A stretch of DNA of 64,000 nt from Blastocatellia bacterium AA13 (lineage in GTDB: Bacteria > Acidobacteriota > Blastocatellia > UBA7656), in NCBI GenBank assembly GCA_003222245.1, contig QHVH01000020.1:37311-101310 (forward strand). The letters run 5' to 3'. The position numbers were made by a program, and so were the translations under genes. Shown piece after piece: positions 8,589-18,399 of this stretch (the first letter of the stretch is position 1; every line of letters begins with the position of its first letter). The notes under the pieces are model-generated. The model was not told the DNA's origin. It did no database searches and worked only from the letters and a program-made list of their open reading frames with translations.

Positions 8589-10502
8589 TTAACCTTCTAC
8601 GAAGAGCGGCTCATTCATGAACTCGGGTTTGCGTCCGGAGCCGCCCCATCCGCAGTTGGGCCGCACTTCGGCGTCTTCGAGACCCGCCCGCGTCAGCCAC
8701 GATTCGACTTCAGCGCGCGTGTATCGTCTTTCGAGAGGCGCGGAGAATCTGTCGAACTGATCGTTCACGCATACTCGAAACGGATATCGCGAATACTGTC
8801 GCATTGGAATGCGGTCCGCGATTCTTCGAAGGCCGGCTATTTTTGAAAGCAGCCGGTAAGGTCCGACGAAAATCGCGAACGCCGCGCACGCCGCCGGAAA
8901 CGAAAACAGGTAGACGAGCCTGTAAGGCAATCTCGTAGTCACCCTTCGCGCCAACGTCACCAGACCAAGCAGCGCGCGCTTCAAGGGCTGGCCTTCGGGT
9001 TTCCAGTAGAGATAGACCTTAATCTCGCCGCCGGGCTTGAGATACCGCAGAAGATTGCGGAAGGCCGCTTCCGGCTCCGGCAGATGATGGAGGACGCCTA
9101 TCGAGTAAATAAAATCAAAGCTCTCCGGCGCGAACGGCAGATTGTTCAGATCCGCCTGGACTACGTGAACTGAATCGGAGCCTCCGGCGTTTCGGCGCGC
9201 GACTTCGGCAGCGGGACCGATGTCGACGGCCCACACTTCAGCGCCGTACTGCGCGGCGTAGAAAGCGTGTCGTCCGCTGCCGCAGCCTGCATCGAGTACT
9301 TTCTTGCGCTGAAAGAACGAGGGCTCGAGCGGTTTCATATAGTCCAGGAAATTGCGGTTCCACTCGACGTACATATCCGGGAAATGAGTCCACTCAAAGC
9401 CGAAGCTTTGCGCGGTCTCGATCTGTCTCGTATCGATCCGCGTCTCTTTCCCAGCCAGGGCATCTCTCATCTCCGGCAGCAGCATTCGGGGAATGCCGTT
9501 TATCACGTCGAATTCACTGCCGCATTCCATGCAGCTCAACGAGCCTTCGGCGTCTCGTCCCGAAGCATCATCGCCGAACACCAGACCGCCTTCACATCCG
9601 GGGCATCTCAAGGTGTCCACCATCGAATCGTCGAGGCGAACCGCCTTGCTTCTTCGTATATCGACAACGTTCGATCCGTGATCGCTCATTGCGTCTCCCC
9701 GCAGCGCCAACGTGATCTCGTCGATTCGTCTGCCTCGATATCGCCAGAGAGCGTTTGCCGCGGCGTTTATTGAAGGTTCATCCGAGATGTGAATCCACCC
9801 CCGCTTGTGAAGAACATACCTGAGTAGATTTCGCATCATCTTCAACGCGATCAGGCCAAGCGAAAGGAAGAACCACAACGCGGCCTTCAGCGCATGCGGG
9901 TTTTCAGACCAGTAAGTCAGGTCTCCCATTCGGAGCTTCACTCTCGATACAAGCCAGGAGAGGTGGAGCCGCCGCACGTTCAACGTGGAGTAGTCGTCGT
10001 AATCCAGCCGCGGCATCACCTGATCAAGCGGCTCGAGCTGCTCGATCTCGGGCGGGTTCTGGCAATCCACGATGAACCGTTCGCCCGAATCCAGCTCGGC
10101 TTCGGCGACTACATGCGGAGTCCGTCCATATAGATTTATTCGCTGACTTCGTATGCCCGCCTCGCCGGCCATGCATATGAAAGCGCGAGTGACTTCTCCG
10201 CAGTATCCTTCTCCGCTTTTCAGTATCTCTCCTGCCGTAGCTCGCAGGAATGGGCGGTTCTCCTTCGAAACACCGCTGTAGTGAACGGCCCCGCGCAAAT
10301 AGGCCCTCAGGGCGAGAATCCTCGCGCGGTCGTCCGTTGCGTTCGCCTTGCTGATGACGTCCAGCGTTACGGAACGCACGTATTCGGACTCGTTATACTG
10401 GAGAAGGCATTCAATCGAGACGAGGAGCGCCAGAATCAGAAGAGACCACCGGAAAGCCTGGCCGCTCTTCAATCGAATGAAACGCTTTAATCTCGATCCC
10501 AT
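8589..10502 (-). CDS. Fusion: membrane transglutaminase-like domain, Trm112-type zinc domain and class I SAM methyltransferase
   Basis: 637 residues in one uninterrupted frame. After a membrane segment (about residues 18-34) comes a transglutaminase-like domain with a visible Cys-His-Asp triad: C101 (GYCGEVTRAF), H130 (RTPHVVAEAEL) and D146 (FIVDCQNP). A second membrane segment lies at about 205-225. Residues 300-327 hold two CxxC pairs (CPGC, CMEC) of a Trm112-like zinc knuckle, then a methyltransferase with motif I VLDAGCGSG at 402-410 and a YSIGVLHHLP motif. An internal ATG for residue 272 (MSDHGSN) has GGGGAG upstream, so a separate methyltransferase could also be made from the same frame. 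It lies between asnB and the carbamoyltransferase gene. Confidence 0.8.
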   Translation of the reverse strand: MGSRLKRFIRLKSGQAFRWSLLILALLVSIECLLQYNESEYVRSVTLDVISKANATDDRARILALRAYLRGAVHYSGVSKENRPFLRATAGEILKSGEGYCGEVTRAFICMAGEAGIRSQRINLYGRTPHVVAEAELDSGERFIVDCQNPPEIEQLEPLDQVMPRLDYDDYSTLNVRRLHLSWLVSRVKLRMGDLTYWSENPHALKAALWFFLSLGLIALKMMRNLLRYVLHKRGWIHISDEPSINAAANALWRYRGRRIDEITLALRGDAMSDHGSNVVDIRRSKAVRLDDSMVDTLRCPGCEGGLVFGDDASGRDAEGSLSCMECGSEFDVINGIPRMLLPEMRDALAGKETRIDTRQIETAQSFGFEWTHFPDMYVEWNRNFLDYMKPLEPSFFQRKKVLDAGCGSGRHAFYAAQYGAEVWAVDIGPAAEVARRNAGGSDSVHVVQADLNNLPFAPESFDFIYSIGVLHHLPEPEAAFRNLLRYLKPGGEIKVYLYWKPEGQPLKRALLGLVTLARRVTTRLPYRLVYLFSFPAACAAFAIFVGPYRLLSKIAGLRRIADRIPMRQYSRYPFRVCVNDQFDRFSAPLERRYTRAEVESWLTRAGLEDAEVRPNCGWGGSGRKPEFMNEPLFVEG

Positions 10503-10523
10503 CGTAGTAAATCCGAACCCGGA

Positions 10524-12233
10524 CTATTTCGCGCGCTGTACGAGATTATTCTCTAACACAAGCGCGTCGAAGCTCGCGTTCTTGAAGGTGCGAATCGCGT
10601 CGTCAGGCGTGCACACGATTGGCTCCTGAACGTTGAATGAAGTATTGAGCAGGAGCGGCACTCCGGTTATTCGCTTGAACTCGCTGATCAATTCCCAGTA
10701 GCGGGGATTGGTCTTGCGGCTCACGGTCTGAGGCCTCGCCGTCCCGTCGATATGAACGACAGCCGGTATATGCTCGCGCTGTTCTTCCACGACACTCAGT
10801 ACCGTGATCATGAATGGATCGCGGTGCGGCCTGCCGAATAGATCACCGGAGACTTCTTCGAGCATGGAGGGCGCCAGCGGCCGGAACCATTCCCTGAGCT
10901 TCACCTTTTTGTTCAACAGCTCTCGCATGTCGGCGCGCCTCGGATCGGCGAGAAAGCTGCGGTCGCCCAGAGCCCGCGGGCCGAATTCCATTCGCCCTTG
11001 AAACCAGCCTACTATCCCGCCGTCCGCGATCAGCCTGGCGACTCGCGGCAACAGCTCCGAATCGGGCAGCGTCTCGAACGACAGCCCGGCCGCGCTCAGG
11101 GCAGCGGCGCACTCTTCCGATGTGAAACCGGGGCCGTAGTAGGCGTGCTCCATTTGAAACGACCGCGGCTGCTTCAAGAGGTTGTGGTGGATCAGGTATG
11201 CCGCTCCGAGCGAACAACCCGCATCGCCGGCCGCGGGCTGGACGAAGAAGCGTTTGAACGGCGACTCGAGCATGATGCGGCCGTTCATCACCGAGTTGAA
11301 CGCGACGCCGCCCGCCAGACAGAGATTCTCTTCACGGGTTTCTTCGTACAGACCGTCCAACAGGTGAAGCACCGCGTCTTCGAGCACTCGCTGCGCGCTT
11401 GCCGCGATGTCCTGATGACGGCCGGCTATTTCCTCGTTTTTTTGCCGAGCCGGACCGAGCTCTCTCGTGATCTCTTCGCCGAACTGATAGCGCTTGGCCA
11501 GATGGTGATCCAGCACGTTGATGTTGATGTGAAAATCGTGGCTGCCGTTCAACGAGAGCACTCGCCGCGACAGGAAATCGCTGTAGACCGGCCTGCCGTA
11601 AGCCGCGAGACCCATCACCTTCCATTCGTCTCCGCCGAACATGTCGAACCCGAGAAAGTTGGTGACCGCCGAGTAGAATTGGCCGAGCGAATGCGGCAGC
11701 TTGATTCGCTTGAGCGGCCTGACTCGCGTCCCCTCGCCGCGAGACCACATCGTCGTAGTCTCTTCACCGGTTCCATCCATCGTCAGAATGGCCGCTGTCT
11801 CGAATGGAGATACATAGAACGCGCTGGCGGCGTGGCAGAGATGATGCTCCTGGTAATGGAATTTGAACCGGCTCGGGCCGAATCGCTCACGGATCAGGCG
11901 CGGAAGCTTCAGCATTCCGAGATAGCTGCCGCTGACCTGAGTTACTCCGCGATCGACCCTGGCCATGAACATATCGCGAGAAATGCGGAGCGATTTAACC
12001 GCCTGCATGGCTTTGTGCCTGAGCACCCATGGCTTCCAGTAGAGCGCTATGTGCTCTACATCGGCCATCGTTATGCCCGCTTCGCTCAGGCAGTATTCGA
12101 CCGCTTCGTAGGGAAAGCCGCTGTGGTGCTTTACTCGTGAAAAGCGTTCTTCTTCGGCTGCGGCTATTAACCGGCCGTCGCATATCAGCGTGGCTGCCGC
12201 ATCACCCAATGTCGTGAGGCCGAGTATATACAT
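10524..12233 (-). CDS. NodU/CmcH-type O-carbamoyltransferase
   Basis: 569 residues, full length. The N-terminal Kae1-like ATPase fold begins YILGLTTLGDAAATLICDGRLIAAAEEERFSR. EHHLCHAAS carries the metal-binding histidines and TMDGTGE is the downstream Asp/Gly loop. The C-terminal YrdC-like part has EFGPRALGDRSFLADPR, typical of NodU/TobZ. The enzyme uses carbamoyl phosphate and ATP to make carbamoyl adenylate and transfers the carbamoyl group to a hydroxyl, here most likely a sugar of the surface polysaccharide. It is 21 bases upstream of the fused methyltransferase gene and probably cotranscribed with it. Confidence 0.9.
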   Translation of the reverse strand: MYILGLTTLGDAAATLICDGRLIAAAEEERFSRVKHHSGFPYEAVEYCLSEAGITMADVEHIALYWKPWVLRHKAMQAVKSLRISRDMFMARVDRGVTQVSGSYLGMLKLPRLIRERFGPSRFKFHYQEHHLCHAASAFYVSPFETAAILTMDGTGEETTTMWSRGEGTRVRPLKRIKLPHSLGQFYSAVTNFLGFDMFGGDEWKVMGLAAYGRPVYSDFLSRRVLSLNGSHDFHININVLDHHLAKRYQFGEEITRELGPARQKNEEIAGRHQDIAASAQRVLEDAVLHLLDGLYEETREENLCLAGGVAFNSVMNGRIMLESPFKRFFVQPAAGDAGCSLGAAYLIHHNLLKQPRSFQMEHAYYGPGFTSEECAAALSAAGLSFETLPDSELLPRVARLIADGGIVGWFQGRMEFGPRALGDRSFLADPRRADMRELLNKKVKLREWFRPLAPSMLEEVSGDLFGRPHRDPFMITVLSVVEEQREHIPAVVHIDGTARPQTVSRKTNPRYWELISEFKRITGVPLLLNTSFNVQEPIVCTPDDAIRTFKNASFDALVLENNLVQRAK

Positions 12234-12276
12234 ATCGATTTTGTTTTCGTTAAGAGTTATTCGGAAACGATCTTTT

Positions 12277-12317
12277 CCACCGATGACCGATAAATCGGTG
12301 GGGCAGGCATCCTGCCC
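12277..12317. repeat. Double hairpin element
   Basis: Two adjoining hairpins in the gap between two polysaccharide genes: CCACCGAT (12277-12284) pairs with ATCGGTGG (12294-12301), and GGGCAGG (12301-12307) pairs with CCTGCCC (12311-12317) over a CAT loop. The first stem is the same arm pair as the palindrome at 29172-29191. No T-tract follows. Confidence 0.65.
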
Positions 12318-12384
12318 GCGCTCCCAGGTTCGGAAATCGGATGGCTGCCTTCCGCGGTCCCTTCGGGCTGCTCACGCGAGCGGC

Positions 12385-13539
12385 TCAATCGCCCTCCGTG
12401 TAGTGAAGCATTCCGCTCGGAACGGTTCGCGTCACGCACGCTCGACCCTGTACGACTGACTCGAGGATGCGAAATACTCTCGGAGCCTGTGATGCGGCCG
12501 AATACGATTGCTCCACGGTCAGCCGGCCTGCCGAACCCAATCGCTGCCTTAGATCGCGCGATCGAATCAACTCCACCAGCCGCGAGACCCACTCGTCCTC
12601 AGTCGAAGCCAGCAAGCCGTTCTCCCGGTCGCGGATTATCTGTGAGTTGACCCCCGTCGGCGAGCAAACAGCCGGTACTCCAAGCGACATGTATTGCAGA
12701 GCCTTCAGCCCGCACTTGCCGCGATTCCAACGCTCGTCAGGCACCGGCATCACTCCGATGCCGATCCCCCGCAGATCCTCCACCTCGGTTTGAGCGCGCC
12801 ACGGCCTCAGATCCACGTCGATGCCGTCGATACGAAATTGAGGCGCGCCGATAACTCGCAGCGTGAACCGTTCTTGTTTCGCCAGCCTTATCAGCGCGCC
12901 GCGAAGAGTATCGAGGTGCTGCACGGTGCTGTGGCTTCCGGTCCAGCCAATTACGATCGGCTTCTGCTCCACCGCCTTCGATGGTGTGAACCTCGCGGTG
13001 TCGATTGTAGTTGGGATGATCGTGACCTTGTCGGTCACTTCGAGCGCGTAATCGGCGAGAAACTGGTTCCCCGCCATCACGTGAGAAGCGAGCTTGCAAA
13101 TGGTTCGCGTCTTCGATGGAAACTTGAGCCGGCTCAAATACCCGTTCGATGGGCTGACGTAAGGCACGAATACCGCATCGTCGAAGTCGAAGATTATCGG
13201 CTTCTTCGATCGAGCTATCATCCGTTCAATAAGCGGCGGGCCGAGGAGCGCAGCCTCTCTCAAGATATATACGGCATCAAAATCGTGGACGCGGCTCAGC
13301 GCCGATAGTCGCCGGGCACAGGCGGCGAAGATCAATTTCGCTTTGGTGAGCATTCTTCCGGGCTTGTATACAAGCTCGTGCAGCTCATCGCATTCAAAGG
13401 GCTCGTAAGCTATCTCGACGCCGCGCTGCCGTAGGAATGGCTCCCATTGCTCGATTCGGAACCGTTGGCTCGGTATAGCGTCGTATGGTCCGGGAACCAG
13501 AGCCAGCACTCTCATAGTCGAGGAACCGTTACGGGTCAT
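12385..13539 (-). CDS. Glycosyltransferase, GT4-like
   Basis: 384 residues from the ATG at 13539, which overlaps the stop of the upstream gene as ATGA. A longer frame back to 13698 would overlap that gene by 160 bases and is unlikely; an inner ATG at 13515 (MRVLALVPGPYDAIP) is the other candidate. The C-terminal GT-B domain shows VIGWTGSHSTVQHLDTL and the donor-loop region KALQYMSLGVPAVCSPTGVNSQII. It should act on the membrane-bound glycan intermediate in the cytoplasm. Substrate unknown. Confidence 0.85.
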   Translation of the reverse strand: MTRNGSSTMRVLALVPGPYDAIPSQRFRIEQWEPFLRQRGVEIAYEPFECDELHELVYKPGRMLTKAKLIFAACARRLSALSRVHDFDAVYILREAALLGPPLIERMIARSKKPIIFDFDDAVFVPYVSPSNGYLSRLKFPSKTRTICKLASHVMAGNQFLADYALEVTDKVTIIPTTIDTARFTPSKAVEQKPIVIGWTGSHSTVQHLDTLRGALIRLAKQERFTLRVIGAPQFRIDGIDVDLRPWRAQTEVEDLRGIGIGVMPVPDERWNRGKCGLKALQYMSLGVPAVCSPTGVNSQIIRDRENGLLASTEDEWVSRLVELIRSRDLRQRLGSAGRLTVEQSYSAASQAPRVFRILESVVQGRACVTRTVPSGMLHYTEGD

Positions 13540-14897
13540 CTTTGCGTCAGCCCTCCCTGTCGCACAACTTTCTGGGGGACGAGGCGCATCGCTCCTGCCG
13601 GAGCGGGCCGCTGCATATCCTGCGCGCGCAGTCCTTTCTTTTCCGACTTGCGGCGCGCGCGGCGCTCGACTCCTACCGCGGCGAAGATCAGAAGCCATGG
13701 GAGAAGCTGCGCGCGCTGTCTATAAATCAACCCGATGTTTCCGAACATCATGCTGTAGAGCAGCCCCAGTCCGAAGAGGAAGAAGAGCATCGGCTGAATA
13801 TCGTTGAATCGTTTTCTTATCGCGAACCACATACCGGGCAAGACGCCCGCGAAGAAGAGCCACCACCATACGAGAAGCTCCGGCAGCGTCAACGCCATGC
13901 GAAGACTGCCGCCTCCGAGCTCCCACGGGAACGGCGCAAGCAGCAGGTGCGCTCCGCCTACGACAACCGAAAGCCCAAACCCGCTGCTTGTTCGCATATC
14001 GTAAGGATTGTCGACGCCCGAACCGGTGTCCTTTGCGATGTTGCCTCTGAAGCTTTCGATCTGTTTCAGGTCGAACTTTTCGAACTCGGCTTCGTGCTGC
14101 ACCAGCACGCCCGACATAACGACCATCGGAACAACCAGCGCGGCCACTCCTAGCAGAGACGTGATCGACGTCTTGCCCTTGCTGAACTGCGGAAGGATCA
14201 ATGCAAGCGCGACGGCGCCGCCCGCTATATAGGCCGCGTAAAACCTGAACGGGATCACCAGCACGATCGCGAGCGCGCAGAACAGGAGGTGCCTGACCGA
14301 AAAGCCCGAAACCTTCAACCTCACGCAGCAGTAGAGCGCGATCGTTTCGAGCAGAATAACCACCGGCTCCTTCACCGTCTGCGAAGACCAAATCACCATC
14401 GAGGGAATGAAACACGTCCACCAGCCGACACGCATCGCTGCCCATTCCGAAAACAGCGTTCGCGCGATGCGATAAGCGAATACAACCGTCAGGGCTCCAA
14501 AAAAACAATTGAGCACGGCGGCCGGCATCCGAGCGGGCGAGTCGGTCACGTAAAAGAGCGCGCCGACGAGGTAGCCGTAGCCTTTGTGGTGTCCCTGGAA
14601 CGCGCCGGTCAGCACGGACGGCAGATCGAACAGACCGATGCCGCTTCGAGTCCATTGCGAATTCAAAGCGAGTCCCGACATCCAGCCGCTTGAATCTTCG
14701 TCGCCCAGCACGTTCACGAGCCCGTATTCATAGATGACGATCGACAGCAGGAAGCGAACGCCGAACGCGTAGAGGAACAGCTTTATCTGCGATCTCATCG
14801 TCAGGCGGTGCTGCCAGGTCAGATGGAGCAACGCTATCGCCGCCATCGACATGACCAGGAAGAGCACGATTCCCGAAAAGAGATCGTTGTCTTTCAT
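13536..14897 (-). CDS. Polytopic membrane protein, GT-C glycosyltransferase-like
   Basis: 453 residues with about ten hydrophobic segments. The first large loop carries an acidic cluster (LGDEDSSGW, about residue 65) in the position of the DxD/ExD motif of GT-C enzymes such as ArnT and PMT, which use polyprenyl-phosphate sugars on the outer face of the inner membrane. The YGYLVGALFYVTDSPARMPAAVLNCFFGALTVVFAYRIARTLF stretch also fits that group. The catalytic role is inferred from the layout, not proved. It overlaps the downstream gene by ATGA and follows the upstream gene with a similar 4-base overlap. Confidence 0.75.
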   Translation of the reverse strand: MKDNDLFSGIVLFLVMSMAAIALLHLTWQHRLTMRSQIKLFLYAFGVRFLLSIVIYEYGLVNVLGDEDSSGWMSGLALNSQWTRSGIGLFDLPSVLTGAFQGHHKGYGYLVGALFYVTDSPARMPAAVLNCFFGALTVVFAYRIARTLFSEWAAMRVGWWTCFIPSMVIWSSQTVKEPVVILLETIALYCCVRLKVSGFSVRHLLFCALAIVLVIPFRFYAAYIAGGAVALALILPQFSKGKTSITSLLGVAALVVPMVVMSGVLVQHEAEFEKFDLKQIESFRGNIAKDTGSGVDNPYDMRTSSGFGLSVVVGGAHLLLAPFPWELGGGSLRMALTLPELLVWWWLFFAGVLPGMWFAIRKRFNDIQPMLFFLFGLGLLYSMMFGNIGLIYRQRAQLLPWLLIFAAVGVERRARRKSEKKGLRAQDMQRPAPAGAMRLVPQKVVRQGGLTQR

Positions 14898-16168
14898 AAC
14901 GCCGCCTCACAGGAAGCCGCCTGCGTCCGCTGTTTCAGAGCAACCGCGTCATATAGTTTTCGGTAGCGCACGGTTCCGACCGAGTCGAGATCGAAACAGC
15001 GTCTTGCGATCTTGCGGCAGCGCGCGCCGCAATCGCTCTCGCTTCGAAGCGCTTCGACCCGGTCGAGCGCTTCGGCATACGCGTCGTTGTTGAAGCCGCG
15101 GAGAATCACGCCTACGCGATTCGCTTCGATCAATTCGTCCAGGTCCCCGATGCCGGCGTTGCTCAGAACGGGCAGCCCGCTTGCGAGATACTCGGCGATT
15201 TTTGTCGGCGACGATGCGACCTTCGAATAACACGTCTTGATGAATGACAACGCTATGTCGGAAGCCTTCAGATAAAGCGGTACGCGATCCGGCGCCGCTT
15301 TTGTCACGCTGAAGTCGCGCGGCGAAACGCCTGCCTCGCTCAAAGGCCTGCTTATCATCGATGGATCGCTTTGAGTGACGATCAACGTGTACGTCCGGTG
15401 ATCTCGCTTGTGGGCCGCCGCGATGAAGCTTGTCATTTCGTTCGTGAGATACCAGCCGCCGAGCGCGCCTACGTAAATCAGGACTTTCCGATCGACGCCG
15501 ATACCAAGCTCGCTCCTGATTGCCTCTCTCGAGATGATGTTGGCGGCGTCAAAGCGATCGAAATCCACGCAGCACGGAATCACCTCGATCGGTTTCGAGG
15601 CCGCGTTGCGGCTGGTTTTAAAAATGGCTCGGGCCCTTTCCGTTAGCACGACGAATCCGTCGGAGGTCTTTATCAACGCTCGCTCCGCGCGTTTAGTGAG
15701 CCGATACAGCAGACCATTCTCAGGCCAAAGTCCGGCGTCAACATACTCTTCAGGCATGAACCCTCGAACATCGAAGATCATTCGGCCGCCCGCGATCCGT
15801 TTCGCCAGCGCCGCCATCGCGGCGGGCACGTACCCGCGCGCATGCAGCAGGCCGATACGCTCTCTTCTTATGAGCCGCGAGGCCGATGCCGTCCCACGTG
15901 CAATGTCGAACAGAGTCGCGGGCAGCGTAGGCCGCTTGTGATAAGGCAGACACGACCAGCGAATGCCCTGGGAAGCGAGCTGCTCTCGCGATCTGGTTAT
16001 CTCGACTGCGTTCCATGATCTCTTCAATTCCGGTTCGAACGTCATAAGCCAGACAGCAACACCCGATTCACTCAAGCCGCGGAGATAAGGAAGCACCTGA
16101 GTTTGAACGAGGGGCTCACGCAATCCGAAGTATGAAATGTAGAGCGAGCGAATTGAGCCGCTTTTCAT
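14894..16168 (-). CDS. Glycosyltransferase family 4
   Basis: 424 residues from the ATG at 16168, which overlaps the upstream stop as ATGA; a 21-residue upstream extension has no support. The N-terminal domain has SLYISYFGLREPLVQTQVLPYLRGL, the middle VLIYVGALGGWYLTNEM opens the donor domain, and KIAEYLASGLPVLSNAGIGDLDELI is the donor-binding segment. The mutual overlaps on both sides place it firmly in the translationally coupled part of the operon. Specificity unknown. Confidence 0.87.
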   Translation of the reverse strand: MKSGSIRSLYISYFGLREPLVQTQVLPYLRGLSESGVAVWLMTFEPELKRSWNAVEITRSREQLASQGIRWSCLPYHKRPTLPATLFDIARGTASASRLIRRERIGLLHARGYVPAAMAALAKRIAGGRMIFDVRGFMPEEYVDAGLWPENGLLYRLTKRAERALIKTSDGFVVLTERARAIFKTSRNAASKPIEVIPCCVDFDRFDAANIISREAIRSELGIGVDRKVLIYVGALGGWYLTNEMTSFIAAAHKRDHRTYTLIVTQSDPSMISRPLSEAGVSPRDFSVTKAAPDRVPLYLKASDIALSFIKTCYSKVASSPTKIAEYLASGLPVLSNAGIGDLDELIEANRVGVILRGFNNDAYAEALDRVEALRSESDCGARCRKIARRCFDLDSVGTVRYRKLYDAVALKQRTQAASCEAAL

Positions 16169-17214
16169 GAGACTACGGGCTGATCTTCGGTTCGTGCGGC
16201 GCCTTCCTTCTGAATCGCGGCCTGTATCCAACCGGCGAACGACGCGGCGTCGATGACCAGAAGAATTACTCCGGTGCAGGCGAACTGGATCGGATTCAGG
16301 AGTTGCCGGATATCACGGCCGTCGCGGCGCTCCCAGATGTTCTTCGCAACGCGCGCAAACGAGACGAGCAACAACCCGAGCAGCCACCATGCGCTCTGCG
16401 CCAGGGCGAGCGCGATAAAGGGAAGCGCGGTTAGATAATTTCTTGCGAGGCCGTAATGCCAGTCCCATTGCCGTCCCGCCCACACGTTGTGCTTCGAATA
16501 GAGAAGGAACTTTCGGAAGGTGGCGCCAATCGTCGGCCTGAGATGCCATCGAGCCGTAGCCCGCGGAGCCCAGCCGGTTTTGAACCCGCGCTCCTTGATG
16601 CGCTCGGTGAAAAACAGATCTTCGGCGGCGCGAAGATTCGGGAAGCCGCCTACCTCTTTCCAGACCTCCCGGTGAAGCATCGCCGAAGCGATTGAAGGAC
16701 CTCGCAACTTTACTCCATCGTGTTCGCGCCGCGGAGCGACATAGGCCAGTGAAGCGCATCGTTCAAAGAACGTGGTCACGAGCGGCTCGTAGTTTCCGTA
16801 TACGACTCGCACTCGATCATCCTGCTCAGCGGCTTCAATCAGACGCTGGAGCCACTGCGGCTCGAGCTCGATACCTGCATCGGTCAGCGCTACCCAATCA
16901 TTCTGAGCCGCGGCGATTCCAATATTCCGGCCGCGGCCGGGAGTCGCTTCACCCGCCTCGATCACTCGAATCCGCGGCCGCGCGTCTTTCGTCCCGCTTC
17001 TCTCTTCAGGGTCGCCGCCTGATTCGCGTCTTGCCGCCGTCTCACGAATCAAACGAACCGTCTCGTCCTTGCTGCCTCCGTCGACGAAAATCACTTCGTC
17101 GGGCGCGCGAGTCTGCGCGGCGATGCTTGCGATCAGCTTCTCTATGCACTTCGCTTCATCGCGCACAGGAACAACCAGGCTGACGCGAAGTTTATCCGAG
17201 AATTGATCAGTCAT
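16165..17214 (-). CDS. Glycosyltransferase family 2 with C-terminal membrane segments
   Basis: 349 residues from the ATG at 17214, which overlaps the upstream gene by 8 bases. The GT-A fold begins RVSLVVPVRDEAKCIEKLIASI and continues IFVDGGSKDET. TDAGIELEP takes the place of the DxD metal site. An AEDLFFTERI segment lies in the acceptor region. Two hydrophobic stretches near the C-terminus (LTALPFIALALAQSAWWLLG, CTGVILLVIDAASFAGWI) anchor it in the membrane. It probably adds one sugar to the lipid-linked chain. Confidence 0.87.
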   Translation of the reverse strand: MTDQFSDKLRVSLVVPVRDEAKCIEKLIASIAAQTRAPDEVIFVDGGSKDETVRLIRETAARRESGGDPEERSGTKDARPRIRVIEAGEATPGRGRNIGIAAAQNDWVALTDAGIELEPQWLQRLIEAAEQDDRVRVVYGNYEPLVTTFFERCASLAYVAPRREHDGVKLRGPSIASAMLHREVWKEVGGFPNLRAAEDLFFTERIKERGFKTGWAPRATARWHLRPTIGATFRKFLLYSKHNVWAGRQWDWHYGLARNYLTALPFIALALAQSAWWLLGLLLVSFARVAKNIWERRDGRDIRQLLNPIQFACTGVILLVIDAASFAGWIQAAIQKEGAARTEDQPVVS

Positions 17215-18397
17215 TTGCTGTGAGAGCGGCCGGCGTGAGCATTTCAATGCGGCCGCGAACATGGAACCTGGAAATCATTACAAGCACAAACAGCGAGGCC
17301 GCGAAGCTGGCCAGCATCATCGCCATTATCAAAACGCGCGGCGGCGCGACATTTATATAGAGCGGGCGCGCCAATGTCGTCGCTATCGAACCTGAGGCCA
17401 CAACCGAGATAAACCTGATTCTGCGCGACAGCGGGTGAGCAGCAGCGACGACGCACGCAAACGGAACTATCAGCAACAACGCGCGATCCCAGTCCGGCAG
17501 CAGCAGCAGAGGCATCGCCGTCATCATTATCGAGAAGTCTTGAAGATCGGCGCTCAGCTCGCGCCATCCGCGGAGTTGAGCGCAAACGCTCAGCACCGCT
17601 ACAAACAACAGCGGCCACACGGCCGACCACGACCAGATATAAAGCGTCTTCGGATAATTCGCGGCCCCGCCCTGATGATATATCCATTGCTGATAACCGA
17701 TGGCGCCCTGGAAGAAGCCTCCCCAGCCGCTTACGCCGCTGCGAGCGCCCGGCAGGGTCCACATCACGGCAATCAAAAGAACCGCCGGCAACAATCCATT
17801 CAAGCACGCCGCTCGATGGCCTCGGCGATATGCGTGAAGCATCCAGACGAAGCCCAACCATAAACCGTACTCTTTAGTCAGCGCTGCAAGGCACGCAAAG
17901 ATAAGCCCAAGCGCGAGCTTGCCGCGGTCGAGCGCGGCGATAGTCAAGACTGTTAGCAGCAGAAGAGTCGAATCGACCAGCACAGGTGTGTGGCCGAACG
18001 TCGCCGCCGCCGGAATTCCAACAGCGGCAATCGTGAAAGCCTGCCACTCCGAGGAGCTATTTCTTCTTCGCAAAATAACGAAGAGCACTAACAAAGCCGC
18101 CGGAATTTCTATCGACGTCAGTAACCTGAATACATCGGCCGCATCAAGCTTCGTCAAGGAAACAATCGCGGCAGCAGCATACGGCTTAACTATCCGGGTG
18201 TTGATCGGGACCGAGACGGCTTCGCCTCTGCTCAGCGCGAGGTAGAGATTTCCGTCCGTTGAAATGAACTGCCGCCCGCCTTCATAGACGAACTGAAACG
18301 CGTACACCGTCAGCGCCGCCGCGAACGCGAGCCATACCCATGCGGGCCGCGGTCTGTCGCTTCCTGTCCGTGAGTCGAGCGGTTCAGCTTGATTCAT
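17207..18397 (-). CDS. Polytopic membrane protein, possible GT-C-like glycosyltransferase
   Basis: 396 residues from the ATG at 18397, three bases after the previous stop codon begins to clear; the 66-residue upstream extension overlaps the neighbouring gene and is not used. About ten hydrophobic segments are present. The first periplasmic loop reads FISTDGNLYLALSRG, an acidic position like those of GT-C enzymes, and KEYGLWLGFVWMLHAYRRG is a typical mid-protein loop. It lies between two GT2 genes and overlaps the downstream one by 8 bases. Enzymatic function is inferred from architecture only. Confidence 0.7.
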   Translation of the reverse strand: MNQAEPLDSRTGSDRPRPAWVWLAFAAALTVYAFQFVYEGGRQFISTDGNLYLALSRGEAVSVPINTRIVKPYAAAAIVSLTKLDAADVFRLLTSIEIPAALLVLFVILRRRNSSSEWQAFTIAAVGIPAAATFGHTPVLVDSTLLLLTVLTIAALDRGKLALGLIFACLAALTKEYGLWLGFVWMLHAYRRGHRAACLNGLLPAVLLIAVMWTLPGARSGVSGWGGFFQGAIGYQQWIYHQGGAANYPKTLYIWSWSAVWPLLFVAVLSVCAQLRGWRELSADLQDFSIMMTAMPLLLLPDWDRALLLIVPFACVVAAAHPLSRRIRFISVVASGSIATTLARPLYINVAPPRVLIMAMMLASFAASLFVLVMISRFHVRGRIEMLTPAALTAND

Positions 18398-18399
18398 TA

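Noticed and set aside
12540..13698. Start of the GT4-like gene at 13698
   Set aside because: It would overlap the upstream membrane protein gene by 160 bases; the ATG at 13539 with ATGA overlap is more credible.
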